A stretch of 64,000 nucleotides of DNA, taken from positions 814,346,569 to 814,410,568 of the forward strand of contig NC_081414.1 of assembly GCF_030272615.1 (NCBI RefSeq), read 5' to 3'. The position numbers and the translations under genes are program-made. Positions 1 through 11,384 of the stretch are shown piece after piece; the stretch's first letter is position 1; each line of letters starts with the position of its first letter. Source of the stretch: Cryptomeria japonica (Eukaryota; Streptophyta; Pinopsida; Cupressales; Cupressaceae). The notes beneath the pieces were generated by a model. The model was given only the letters and a program-made list of their open reading frames with translations, had not been told where the DNA came from and did not search any database.

Positions 1-179
1 TAGGCGTCCGTGGCGACTTCAACCCCCAAGAACATCAAACCCGCGTCGAAGGCAATCCCGCGTAGGAGGTAGATTCAAATTGCCCTAGTTTTTAATTTCA
101 TGCTGCAAAAAATATACATGTGCTGGTTAATTGTCCTAGTTTAATCTCGTAAAACCATAGAACTATGATTGAGGAGTGA

Positions 180-945
180 GCGTTCAATTTTGTAGCAACA
201 ATCCCTTCCTCCCATATACGCGCGTGTTGATTGTTCACATGAGATCACATCTCTTTGCGGTATCGTATCAAACAATTCACGAGCCTTGTCCATGTTTCCA
301 CATTTTGCATTCATGTCAAGCAGGGCATTTGCAAGTACAACACCTAACAAAATTCCTCTATCCGTTATGCTTTGATGGATGTCCATACCCTGTTCCAAAG
401 CTCCCATTTTTGCACAGGCAGGGAGGATGCTGGCAAAGGTTGTGTAATTTGGATTTATGCCTTCCAATTTAATTTGCTTGAAAGTGTCTAAAGCCTTTTC
501 GACAAATCCATTTTGTGCATATCCAGCAATCGTTGCAGTCCACGAGACAACATTTCTTTTAGGCATTCTATCAAATAGTTCACGTGCCTTGTCTATGCTT
601 CCACATTTTGCATACATGTCTACCAGGGCAGTTACAACTACAACATCTGACAAAATTTCTCTATCCTTTATGCTTCGATGAATGTCCATACCCTGTTCTG
701 AATCTCCCATTTGGGCACAGGCAGGGAGGATAGTAGCAATGGTCGTGGAATTTGGCTTTACACCTGCCGATTGCATTTGCTTGAAAGTTTCTAAAGCCTT
801 CTCAACAAATCCATTTTGTGCAGTTGCAACTACATCTAACAAAATTCCTCTATCTTTTATGCTTTGATGGATGTCCATACCCTGTTCCAAAGCTCCCATT
901 TTGGCACAGGCTGGGAGTACGCTGGCAAACGTAACTAAAGAAATG
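180..945 (-). pseudogene. PLS-type pentatricopeptide repeat (PPR) tandem fragment
   Basis: PPR proteins bind organellar RNA one base per repeat and act in RNA editing, splicing or stability. On the minus strand this block encodes repeated units with the P, L and S rhythm: NALLDMNAKCGNMDKARELF, then a VVSWTATIAGYAQNGFVEKA-type unit, then ASILPACAKMGALEQGMDIH. About three sets are recognisable, and the PPR reading continues upstream of the first Met as far as about position 945. There is no transit peptide and no E or DYW domain. One repeat set lacks its middle part (the text jumps from LLDVV to ATAQNGF), and the carboxy end turns into unrelated sequence after DVISCEQS. PPR genes normally have ten or more repeats, so this is a decayed fragment. 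Related fragments lie at 16385-16450 and 34600-35035. Confidence 0.85.
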
Positions 946-2185
946 CAATGATCAGCTCCAAAGACATCAAACCACTACTAACAAAATCGAGAGTCTAAAA
1001 TATGATAGGGAATAGTGTGATTTGTCCTGAAATAAAATATTTTATTTTCAATTTCAACTAAAACATAATTACTCAGCCATTTAATGTTATTAATAAGTGT
1101 TTAATTTATGAAAGAGATAAATGGTTGGCCACAAGTACATGAGTTAGTAAATGCACACAAATAAGTGAATTTGATATTCAAAACTATCTACAATGAATTC
1201 AATTCTTGTCCATTAGTCATTTATGTTTGCAATAAGCATCTTTCTTTATTTTTCTTGATCTTTATTCGTAGTTATGTGCATATTTCACATTCTATAATTA
1301 GGATATCAATTGCTATGGCTGAACACTAGCATGATGTTTGTGTTGTGGTATAGATGTGTGGAAACATAATTATGGGATTGTTATATTATAAAGATCATAA
1401 ATCTAGATATCACATATTAGTTCTAGCTCTTCTTGGATTGAGTCTAAAGTTGACATACAGTCATAAAGCCGTTATTAACAGATCTGTCCATTTCTAGTAA
1501 AGACAATTGAGAAAGTCATTTTGATATTGAGAGTTTCTTATTTGTTTACCTATTGATCATTATTAAGCCATAATATTTAGGTCTATTTATCTCTCTTGCA
1601 AAACCTCTGTAGGTGTCCTAGATTGTCCCTACTACTCACTCTTCAATGAAATAGTGGAGTTCTAATGATTTGTTGCACAAGATGGTGTTGAACGTATCAA
1701 CAAGGCTAGCATGGAAGGCATGTTCAAGCTTCCACTTGTACAACTTACAACAAATGATTTGTTGATAGAAGAAATTCTTGAAATAGGAATACAATTGAAA
1801 GACAAGTAAGTTTGTACAAACCTCCTCAGTTGAAAGTAAAATTTGTGTATAAAAAGAGTACATTGAATCCCAATCCATAAACACAATAGAGATATTGATG
1901 GAGACTTAATTGGATGTAGCATGTTGCACCAAAGTTGTTAGAGTATGCTAAGCTAGTACATACTGTTTCCTAAAGCCACATTAGTATTTTACCCAGATCA
2001 TTATCTACCAGAACTAACTATAGTAATCATTTTGAGGATTCATTTCATGGTGTTAGATCTTCATTTAGTTCCACTTCTTGTTGGAGAAAAGAACAATTAT
2101 TTCTTGAGGTAGATGAATATCACATCAACAAAGGACAAGACCCTTTCTAGAATATAACAAATTCTACTCCAACAAAAGATCATGG
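946..2185. other. AT-rich intergenic stretch
   Basis: I see no recognisable gene here. Minus-strand open frames near 1636-1922 overlap each other and resemble nothing I know. There are no clear repeats or termini. Confidence 0.6.
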
Positions 2186-2189
2186 GGGT

Positions 2190-2395
2190 TTCACTAGAGA
2201 TATTGAATAAGAGATAGACTTCTACTGCTACATTAAAAGCATTGGCATTTTCTTCATTTATTGATGTAAACTCTCTGTGACGCCACCACAACCAACAAAG
2301 GTGTAAAAAGTTGTTTGCAATGCATGGATTTTTAGGATTGTCCTTTGAGAAAATAGAATTAAAGTATGGAAGCAGGATCTGCCAGCTCCTAAGGG
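2190..2395 (-). pseudogene. Inverted fragment of CWC22 (MA3 region)
   Basis: Read on the minus strand, this piece aligns with the plus-strand CWC22 copy at about 4140-4400: GAGCTGGCAGA, then AAGGACAATCC, then GAGAGTTTA and ATGCCA follow in the same order. Its translation holds SKDNPKNPCIANNF, against PKDNPKNSRFAINF in the plus copy and in the family. It lies just upstream of the plus-strand copy in opposite orientation. It derives from the 3' part of the gene, so simple 5' inversion (twin priming) during one retroposition does not explain it. A second fragment or a later rearrangement is more likely. Confidence 0.7.
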
Positions 2396-2489
2396 AATCT
2401 TGATGAAAAATAACTGTAAAATATTTGGGCGAGCTTATATGCAAAAACTCATGCTTCCTGATGGGTTTATGTACAGAAATAAGCACGAA

Positions 2490-3482
2490 TTAAGTGGTAA
2501 AGGGGCTTCTGGAAACAAGAGGGATAGAGAGGCAGTGGAAGTGAAAACTTTTGGTATTGTGTATGCTCCATCTCAGAATGGGAATGGCGAAGGTGTTGTA
2601 AGAGGCGCTGAGAAGGGTGTTGGAAGAAGTGGGGGGTGTTTACATTCCCCCATTTAAGCTGGCTCAAATGATGAAAGATGTGGAAGACAAGAGTAGTGTG
2701 GAATACCAGCGCATGACATGGGATGCCCTTTAGAAGAGTATCAATGGGTTAGTAAACAAGGTAAATGCATCTAACATCAAGAACATCATTCCAGAGTTGT
2801 TTGCAGAGAATCTCAACCGTGGGAGGGGTCTATTTTGTAGGTCATGTATGAAATCCCAAATGGAATCCCCTGGATTTATAGATGTTTTTGCTGCATTGGT
2901 TGTTGTGGTAAATACAAAATTTCCTAAAGTTGGCAATCTGCTTTTGCGAATAATTATTTTGCAGCTTAAGAGGGCATACAAACGCAATGACAAGCACATG
3001 TTGATAGCAGCGGCCAAATTCATAGCTCATTTAGTGAATCAACAAGTTGCACATGAGATCATTGCCTTGGAACTTCTCACCCTTTTACTAGAGAACCCCA
3101 CAGATGACAATGTAGAGGTTGTTGTTGGGTTCGTGAAAGAATGTGGTTCTTTGTTGCAAGACCTTTCACCAAAAGGTCTCTATGGGATTTTTGAAAGATT
3201 TAGAGGTATTCTCCATGAGGGGGAAATCGACAAATGAGTATAGTTTTTAATTGAAGGCCTTTTTGCAATTCGCAAAGCTAAGTTCGAGGGTCATCCAGCT
3301 ATGCGTCTAGATCAGTTAACACATGACGTTTTCCTAAAAGATGAACTTGATCAAGAAGCTAGTTTGGATGTTTTCAAGCCAGATCCTGATTTCTTAGAGC
3401 ATGAGGCAACCTATGAAAAACTGAAGAAAGATATCCTTGGAGATGCTTCTTCAGATGAAGCAGAAGGGGAGAATGATTCAGG

Positions 3483-3521
<39 letters not shown>

Positions 3522-3633
3522 CGATGATGATGACGATGACAACGACGACGATGACGACGACGACGACGACGACGATGATGATGACAACGACGATGACGAC
3601 GACGACGACGACGATGACGACGACGACGACGAC

Positions 3634-3719
<86 letters not shown>

Positions 3720-4619
3720 GGATGATGATGAGGAAGGTGAGGAAGCACTGAGAATATAGGATGAGACAGAGACAAACTTGGTCAATTTAAGACGTTCAAT
3801 TTATTTGACAATCATGTCAAGTGTTGATTTTGAGGAAGCTGGTCATAAGCTACTAAAGATCAAGCTTAAACTTGGTCAAGAGAGAACATACCTTCATTAT
3901 TATGCTCTTCTTGGGCAAAGATTTTGTATGATCAATAAAATTTATGAGGAATTTTTTGATAAGTGTTTTGTACAACAATATTCTATGATACACAGACTGG
4001 AAATAAATAAACTGCGTAATGTTGCAAAGTTTTTGGCCCACTTACTTGGCACAGATGCTCTTCCATGGTATTGTCTTTCTTATATACATCTGACAGAGGA
4101 AGATGCTACTTCCTCTTCCCGTATTTTTATACCAAGCTTCTCTTGCAGGAGCTGGCAGAGAAGCTTGGTATATTGTTGCATAATGAAAGGTTGAACAGTC
4201 CAACGATGCAGGAGTCTTTTGATTCAATTTCTCCAAAGGACAATCCCAAAAATTCACGGTTTGCTATCAATTTCTTTACTTCTATTGGTCTTGGTGGTAT
4301 CACTGAGAGTTTATGTGAGTATTTGAAGAATATGCCATGGCTTGTAATGCAGAAGCAAAAGTCTATTACTGTGTCAGATGAATCTACCTCTAATGACGAT
4401 TCTTCTAGTTCATCAAGTTTGTCAGATTTTGATACATCAGACTTAGATTCTGAGAGTGAAACTGACAGTGAGAGCAGTAAGGAGTCACCAAGAAAGAAAA
4501 ATAATTCAAAGCATGACTATGAGTATGAAAAAACAAGAAGAAAGAAAAGGTTGAGGGCATCTGACTCGGAGGATGGAAGTGATAGTGAAAAAATCAGAAG
4601 GAAAAAGAAAAGGAATTAA
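2490..4619 (+). pseudogene. CWC22: CWC22 splicing-factor copy, decayed (likely retrocopy)
   Basis: CWC22 is a spliceosome protein that recruits eIF4A3 to start exon-junction-complex assembly in the nucleus. A MIF4G-type region is clear at 2640-3290 (PPFKLAQMMKDVEDKSSVEY; FAENLNRGRGLFCRSCMKSQ; KFIAHLVNQQVAHEIIALEL). A linker of LDVFKPDPDFLEHE type precedes a huge acidic tract at 3478-3730. The MA3-type region spans about 3760-4340 ([37 protein letters not shown]), and a Ser/Lys/Arg-rich tail ends at 4619. Breaks include an in-frame stop near 2731 where Arg is expected, a frame change near 2640, a stop after GEIDK at 3235, a stop at 3757 before DETET, and loss of the segment usually found before QERTYL. 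No introns are seen across 2.1 kb, which suits a retrocopy, but no clear poly-A tail or target duplication was found. The family assignment is firm; the mechanism is inferred. Confidence 0.88.
3478..3730 (+). repeat. (GAT/GAC)n trinucleotide tract coding poly-Asp
   Basis: About 250 bp of nearly uninterrupted GAY codons, with a few AAY, encode roughly 80 Asp residues. It sits where functional CWC22 proteins carry a much shorter mixed acidic linker. GAT-only blocks at both ends flank a GAC-rich middle. This looks like slippage expansion after the copy lost function. Confidence 0.95.
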
Positions 4620-4998
4620 AAATCTTTCTAGTCAGTTATTCAAGGCTAAAATAGACACCGTTTTCCTGGACTGTGACAAACAAAAGAATCACTCCCAAGT
4701 GTTTTAGTTTTATAATAGATGATTATAAGATGCTACAACGTTGTCTTATGTATTTTAATAGCCACGGGTTTTAGAGTTTTGTACTTGACAGGTAATGGAT
4801 AAACAGTGTTAGGAGGAGAAAATATTGAAGGCCAAGTGCAGATTGTGATAATACTAGATCAATGAATCCTGTTATTTATTGAGTATTTCTTGTTTTCCAT
4901 GTTGTGTGATGTACCATAAGCAAACTAGAAATCTAAATTCAATAAGATTCTCTGTTCAATGATGATAATTTCTATTTTCTTGCCTGTGAAGAAAGACC
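4620..4998. other. Intergenic spacer
   Basis: AT-rich sequence between the CWC22 copy and the transposase-like gene. I see no gene or repeat here. Confidence 0.6.
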
Positions 4999-5675
4999 AT
5001 GTCAGACAATATCAACGAACAACAAAATAAGGAGACAATTGCTAGATTGTGGTCTAACTTGAAAAAAAAAGGTGATGGAAAATGTTATTGTCCATGCAAA
5101 ATTTGTAAGGGGTTAAAGACTAGAAGACTTCTAATCAAAACAGTGAAGAAACATTGTAGGCTGCATGGTCACATTGAAGGTGGACATGATTATCATCCAT
5201 TGGTAATTTTTTCATTATATCGTGGCGACAATTTATATACATAATAAATCACGTGATGATGAGATCATGATCATGGTTTATTTATGTTTATCAATTTTAT
5301 ATAGGTCGAGCACCCCGGAGCACATGGTATGGATCAACACAACCTTGAGAATATGGTTTTCGAAGTGGACGAACATGGAGGTGTGAATATCGATGTTGAA
5401 GATAATGATTCCATGGAAGATGACGATCATGAGCCAGAAAACACAATTGAAGATGATGGTACAAATACATTGATCCATGACTCATTTAGTACTCACGCAA
5501 CTGATCATGATGATGAAGATGACCTTGATGTTGTTCATGATGTCCCTCTACTTGAGAAGGCATCTGAGGCCCTTTACGAAGGGTCGCAAGCAACTCTTCT
5601 CTCTGTTGTATTGTTGTTGGTGAACTTGAAGGTTATGAATGGTTTATCCAACATAACAATGTCACGTATGTTAAG
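4999..5675 (+). pseudogene. CACTA (En/Spm)-type transposase gene, 5' part only
   Basis: The predicted exons are 4999-5202 and 5305-5675, separated by a 102-nt intron with GT and AG ends that keeps the frame (phase 0). Exon 1 has a Cys-rich CPCKICKG motif with a downstream HCRLHGH, like the transposase-associated zinc domain at the start of CACTA proteins. Exon 2 is acidic and ends in LYEGSQATLLSVVLLLVNLK and MNGLSNITMSRMLR, the segment that precedes the catalytic core in such proteins. It closes at a good donor (AAG then GTATGT). The catalytic DDE domain is absent: an LTR retrotransposon begins 65 bp later, at 5740. No CACTA terminal repeat was found. A domesticated plant transposase gene is an alternative. 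The family call rests on motif recognition and was not tested by a search. Confidence 0.55.
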
Positions 5676-5739
5676 GTATGTCATATATGTCATAATAAAC
5701 TGTGAATCATGTTGTACCATTAATATTCTTTATTATAAC

Positions 5740-7518
5740 TGTAGTCACATAAATCTGTCCACTTAATTAAATGAATACTTAGTATTTATTTGATTATTTA
5801 ACCATCAATTAATAATTAATTAAATTAATATTTAATTAATTCATCTTAACCCTCTTCTCCTATTAATTAAATAAATTATTCAATTTATTTGATTTAATTC
5901 ACTTAACCAAATTCAGACCATTAATTAAATAAATAAATCATATTTATTTAATTAAATATTCTCTCACATTTAAATAAATTAATATTTATTTATATCCCCC
6001 AAAATCCCGCCTCTCACATTTAAATAAATTAACATTTATTTAAATCACCTTTATCCTCTACCCACTTGCATTTTCCTACAAAAGCAAGTTGCACAATTAT
6101 TTTAAATAAATAATTTATTTAAATCACCTTTATCCTCCACCCACTTGTATTTTCCTACAAAAGCAAGTTGCACAACTATTTTAAATAAATTATTTATTTA
6201 AAATCCTATTTATCCTCACCCACTTGAAACCTTTAATGGTTTCCCTTAAAGTATTCAAACTTGATGGCTTTAAAGTCTTCAAACTTGATGGCTTCCTTCT
6301 ATAGTCTTCTTAAGACTTTAATGGTTTTCCTTAAAGTCTTCAAGCCTTTAATGGTTTCCCTCAAAGTCTTCAAGCATTTTAATGCTTTATCTTCATTTTT
6401 CTCATTTAAATAAATTAATATTTATTTGAATATTTATCCAAATGCAAATTACACCATTTAATTGAAATAAATGATTTTATTTTAATTGAAAATACCAAAA
6501 TTTCTCCCACTTGCATGCCTAAACCCCTTCTAGAATTTTCTAATCACTTCTAAATAACCTAACCCCTTCTCTAAACTTTGTCACATTCCTAAGCAAAAGG
6601 GAAGTCACTTCTCAAACCCTCAAAGTCTTTGATAACCATTAAAGGCTTTCAACCTTCAACCACTAAATGGCTCAAAGTCTTTGATAACCATTGAAGGCTT
6701 TCAACCTTCAACCACTTAATCCCCAAAGTCTCCAATAACCATTAATGGTTACCTCAAACCCTCCCACATGGTTAAAACATTTGTTTTGACTCAACCTCTA
6801 CCCAACCCAAAGGTCTCATCAGGCCATTAATGTTTTGACCATGATTATCTCTTAAACATTTGCACAAAAGTTTATCCTTGGATTAACTCTTAATCCAGTG
6901 GGTAATCTTAATTTGGACTTGACCCTTAGCCTCTAGATAACCATGAGGTCTTCTCAGGCCTTTAATGCCTCCAACCTCTTCTCTCAACCCAATCCTATGT
7001 TGACACTTGTCACCATTTTATTGGTGCCAATTGTGCACATGGATCCCCAACTTTCAAACTTGGCCTTTGATTAAACCATTCAATCTTAACCCTTCATTTC
7101 CCCATTTCTTCTATAAACAGAACCCTTCTCCTCAAGCAAAAGGAGGAAGCATTAGAGTATTGTTGTTATACTGGCATTAGCATAGAGCTTTTTCATAGCA
7201 TCACTATCTACTCTTGCATAGTATTTGCTTATCATATTCAACCATCTTGAATCTCCATATGACATCCATGGCTAGTGCTAAAAGCTGAGAGCTATACTCA
7301 TTTGGGACTTGGAGAGGAGAGGAACAAGGGAGGAGCAACTATGAGCATCTTGATTAGCTATTTTATTCTATGTTTATATGCTTTCTATTTCATGCTTAAT
7401 ATCTCTCTTGATATGCCTGTTTAGGATAATCTTTTGTTGTTAGCACTAACGTTTGTTTCTTGTGCTCTTGTGTGTGTTGCCATCAAACAGATTTTCTAAT
7501 CCTTTTTGTAGAGCATCA
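5740..7518 (+). repeat. 5' LTR of partial Tat element
   Basis: It starts TGTAGTCACA and ends GAGCATCA. It is homologous over its length to 48814-50695 and 61789-63136. The first third is an array of AT-rich palindromes, followed by short CTTTAATGG and CTTCAAACTT repeats. A TATA box is at 7112-7117. Confidence 0.92.
7112..7117 (+). promoter_or_regulatory. LTR TATA box
   Basis: TATAAA stands in the context TTCTATAAACAGAACCC and is conserved in position in the two other plus-strand LTR copies (50272 and 63109). It probably marks the U3/R promoter. Confidence 0.7.
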
Positions 7519-7520
7519 TT

Positions 7521-7539
7521 TGGTGAACCCGACGTGAAT
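7521..7539 (+). other. Primer-binding site for tRNA-Trp
   Basis: TGGTGAACCCGACGTGAAT begins two bases after the LTR end. It is the exact complement, over 19 nt including CCA, of the 3' end of the tRNA-Trp encoded at 20371-20442. Confidence 0.9.
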
Positions 7540-10241
7540 TCAAATACCAAAAAGATCAACTTTTTTTTTTTAACCAATAACATGTTTGAATGTTGAAAAT
7601 GTCACACAAGTTGCACTTTTGACACTGTTTTGGTGCGTTTGACATTATTTTGGCACTATTCACCCTGTTTCAGTGTTTTTTTCCTTCTCTGTCTTTCCCT
7701 TTCTTTTAGTGTGTTTGTGTTAAATAGTGCCTCTGTTCAAACGCAGACTAGCGCTATTGTAACAAAATGTTGTACAAATCACCTTGTAACCAAAAAAAAA
7801 AAACCAAAAAAAAAAATAAAATTAGGCTTGTAGAAGCCCACCAAATAGGCGGATTTTACTAACTATTTTTCTCTTTTGTGCAGATTTAAATTAGATTAAA
7901 AAGTAGATTTATATTTTTTACTAACTTGTTTTTTGAAGTTGGTTTTAAAAATGAATTCACTTTTTATTTTAGTTTAAAATTAACTTCACATTTCAAATTT
8001 GGGCTTTTAAAAAAGAATCACACATTTGTTTGGGGCTCTTAAAAAGAATTTCATTGTTCCAAGGTAAAAAGAACCACAAACTTATACAAAAACAACTTTA
8101 TTTTTTTTGCAAGTTAGGAAACAAACTTCGTTTTGGTGCTTAAAATCAACAAGGCAAATTTTATTTCTTGCATCAAGATAAAACTCACAATCCACACTTC
8201 CATTTTTGGTGAAAATAAAATTCACAATCAACTTGTCTCATTTTTAAAGCAATTTTACTTCATGCAAACGTGTTTTTCATTAAGTTGACCAGGATTTCCA
8301 AAATGTAGATTACAAAACACATTGCCTTTGGAGTTAAAATGAACACCATGACTGTTGGAGCAACATCTCCAAATAGTTAAATCACATTGCAATGGTGGAT
8401 TAAAAAGAACAAGTGTCTTTCGTGTTTGGCACGCTTGTGCACAAAGGTCAGTCAAGTGGACCTACCTCTAACACACACTATCCTCTCCCTTGGCTCTCGT
8501 GGTCCTAGGTGCAAGAGAAAAGTGTTAGTAACACTCAAATTTTATCTTTTTAAGAGAGGCCTACCAAGGGATCGATACTCTTGGGAATGACCTCGAGCGG
8601 TAAATCCTTCGAGCCGCTATAGAAATCAGGTGTGAGCGAAAGCTGTAGCCTTGGGTATAGCTGTTCCTATAGTGTAACTGGCCGAAAGGACAAATGGGCC
8701 CCACCACCAGTTACAAGGCTCTTAAGTGAGTCACTGCAGAATGAACTTATGTCCAAAAACATCGAACATGACTAAACACCTTTAAATAGTATCCCACCCG
8801 TTCTATTGATTGAGGATATTTGAGATATAATTTAGTGCAAGAGCATAGATGGTTTTGCTCCCAAGATACTCACCATACATATTTCCTTGAGTAGAAACAT
8901 AGCTTTTTGAAAAGTCACTTGTGGCTTGATAAAAGTGGTGACTCCCCCATCATAGGGATCATCTATTTGTTATGCTCGTGCAAGACTTAGTATATCACAT
9001 CCTTACCTACCACGGCGGGATTCATAAGGTATGTAGTACCAAAGTCGAAGAAATATCAAGATGTGGGCTAAATTTATCACAACTGGCCATTTGACCTTAG
9101 GGATAAAAAGTGTTTGAAGTGTGTTCGTTTTAAAGACCAAGTGCAAATTGAGCCGACTTCAGGCTTTGGAAATACACCTTAAAATACATCTAAAGGAAGG
9201 GTCAAAAACAAGTCCAAGGATTGGGTTGATCTAGACCCATACTCATTTGTGCCTTTGAGGCAACATTCTTGTGTTTGTGTGCTTGCTTTGTTTTCTTGTC
9301 AAAGAAAAATCAGAAAATCAATCCCAAAAACACAGTATTCATCCAACATTTCTCAAAAACAAACAAAAATACCAAAAACAAAGTGCAAACAACAAAGAGA
9401 CAAATTTTATGACCATTCTTCACATCTTGCGAAAGAAGAAGTGTCATCAGAATATCAACTTGAAAAGGAGACCATTAAGCTCAAAGGCTTTGATCAAAAA
9501 GGAGGAAATTCTTCTATCTCAATAGACAAATTTTTGTCTCACATAGAGTCTTTCTACATTGCATGCGTCTATACCTTCAAGGTAAAACAAACGAGTTTGA
9601 TTCAGAATCATTGAACCACAGAGCTTTTATGCAATATAGAGCTCTAAGTTATCACAAAAATCAAGGAGGAAAGATTAATCCCAACTTCTTCCCAAACATC
9701 TGTATCACCTACAACATAGCTCGAGAAGTGCCACCAACACCTGAAAGGGAAGAGGTAGAGTTTGTCCCATTCGTAACACAAAGTTTTTATTGAAAGTTGA
9801 AAACAAAACATCCATCATCTTACTCATTCATCATCACTTCATCATCAATCTGTCCCAACTCTCAAAACATTAAGAGGTTCTTGTCCCAAGTTCTCTTTTA
9901 GATATTGCTTGAAATCAAACAGATCACATCACTTTTTAGATTGTTTCTATATCTAGGATAAGCTCATCCTAAGAGACACATCTACGCAGGTTAAAACTAG
10001 TTCATGAGTGAATCCTCTCATTGCTAGGTAGTCAAAATCTGTAACACATCTCAGATTTCTCTACACCTTATCACATCCAAACTCCTCAAACAAACAAGCA
10101 ATTCAAAGAAGGAATTTCGGTTACATCTACCTTAAAGTGCTAGCGATCCCCATACAACACAAATCACCAACCATCAATCTTTCATTTCATCGACAACTCA
10201 TCATCATCTTCAATCAACTTCAACAAAAACTTGCAAGCAAA
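7540..10241 (+). other. Untranslated leader of Tat element
   Basis: A 2.7-kb stretch lies between the primer site and the gag ATG. It contains A- and T-runs and a more GC-rich, probably structured part at about 8550-8720. Short frames such as 9249-9614 show no known domain. Long leaders are common in this clade. Confidence 0.6.
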
Positions 10242-10430
10242 ATGGCTCAAACCCGATCACGGTCAAGGCAACGAGAAATAGAAATTGAGGAAGAAGAAGA
10301 CGAAAATCTCAATGAATTTCAAGAAGCACTTGGAGGAAATATAAATGATGAAAACCCAAGTACTCCCACTCCTTCAACAATCGAAAGGGTTCAGCATAAC
10401 CCTCACTTTAACAGATTGTTTGATGAATAA
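10242..10430 (+). pseudogene. gag amino-terminal fragment
   Basis: It starts MAQTRSRSRQREIEIEEEED and runs to NPHFNRLFDE. The last residues resemble NPLFNQFFDK near the start of the gag remains at 50700, which supports gag identity. Only this beginning is present; it is a fossil. Confidence 0.6.
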
Positions 10431-11156
10431 TACAAGAGATCAATCCTTTTCTTGATCATTGAGTATCCACTTGCTTGGCTTTTTAGTAACTCCTCTTTTA
10501 AAATCATGTTATTCAAATGCATCAAAACAAATGAGAAATACATTATTTGTAAATATACAAACAAAATAATTATGAGCTTATGTAACTAATAGTAAATGTT
10601 TGAACTTGCTATTGTAAATATTTTTTCTTCATTAAAGAAGAGAATAATCATGAGTCTAAAACTTTATGACAATTAATTGCACATACATAATCTTGATATC
10701 GTAAGAGCAATTGTAGGTGAGCTTGTTTTTTCTTTCTACTAATGTTGTATGGATTCTTTTTAATTTTGGAATAGTGCTCCAAAGAGAATGTAGCCTATAT
10801 CAAAGAAGACAATAATTAGAAGTGTATAACTTTATGAGAGTCTACAAGTAATTGCACACAAATGAACTTGCTATTGGAAGTAATATTTGTCTATTGAAAA
10901 AGAGAATAATTAGAAGCCTATAACTTTATGAGAGTGTACAAGTAATTACATACATAATTGAACTTTTCTATTGTGAGAACAATTGTAGGCAAACTTCTTC
11001 TTTCTTTGTAATAATCCAAGATGACGGAAGGGATTTTGAATAGGACAAGCAAGATCATAAGTAGTAATAGATTATGGAAGTATGAAATGGATAGGATAAG
11101 GGATATGGATATAACATTCCTCACTTCTAACATGAGTTCGCCCTCAAATTTTTGTG
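10431..11156. other. AT-rich spacer with short repeated phrases
   Basis: There is no gene. The phrase AGAATAATTAGAAG and its relatives recur at about 10640, 10810 and 10900 with nearby TAACTTTATGAGAGT, suggesting a degenerate tandem of about 100 bp. The 18-mer TACAAGAGATCAATCCTT at 10431 recurs near 17557. Confidence 0.5.
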
Positions 11157-11242
11157 CTCAATTACTCTAACAACACTAACAACACTAACCCTCAAATATG
11201 ATATAAAAATATGATGCAAAGCTAATTATAAAAATAATCATA

Positions 11243-11290
11243 CTAGCACTTGCACCAAACACAAAGTGCAAGGGTTACACTGATAGTAAG
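11243..11290 (-). mobile_element. Helitron-like 3' terminus
   Basis: On the minus strand the sequence reads CCCTTGCAC, a loop, GTGCAAG, then TGCTAG followed by T. A short hairpin just before a CTRR end with a following T is the hallmark of Helitron 3' ends. The 5' end was not located. Related ends occur at 14912 and 19985 on the plus strand. Confidence 0.4.
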
Positions 11291-11384
11291 ATATAGGTTA
11301 ACTAATATATTGGATAGTACAATTTGATGAAAGAGTGATATGACATAATAATTTTACCACTAATACTAATTGAATCCTAATCCT

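Larger units (their letters stand above)
5740..10430 (+). mobile_element. Ty3/Gypsy Tat-clade LTR retrotransposon, 5' part
   Basis: A 1.78-kb LTR is followed by a primer-binding site, a 2.7-kb leader and the beginning of gag. The LTR matches those of the larger element at 48814-63136. No pol genes or partner 3' LTR follow, so this is a broken, partial fossil. It lies in what would be an intron of the transposase-like gene. Its parts are listed separately. Confidence 0.85.

Noticed and set aside
3374-3785. His-, Ser- and Met/Thr-rich frames over the GAT/GAC tract
   Set aside because: Other frames of a trinucleotide repeat; only the Asp frame continues CWC22 similarity.
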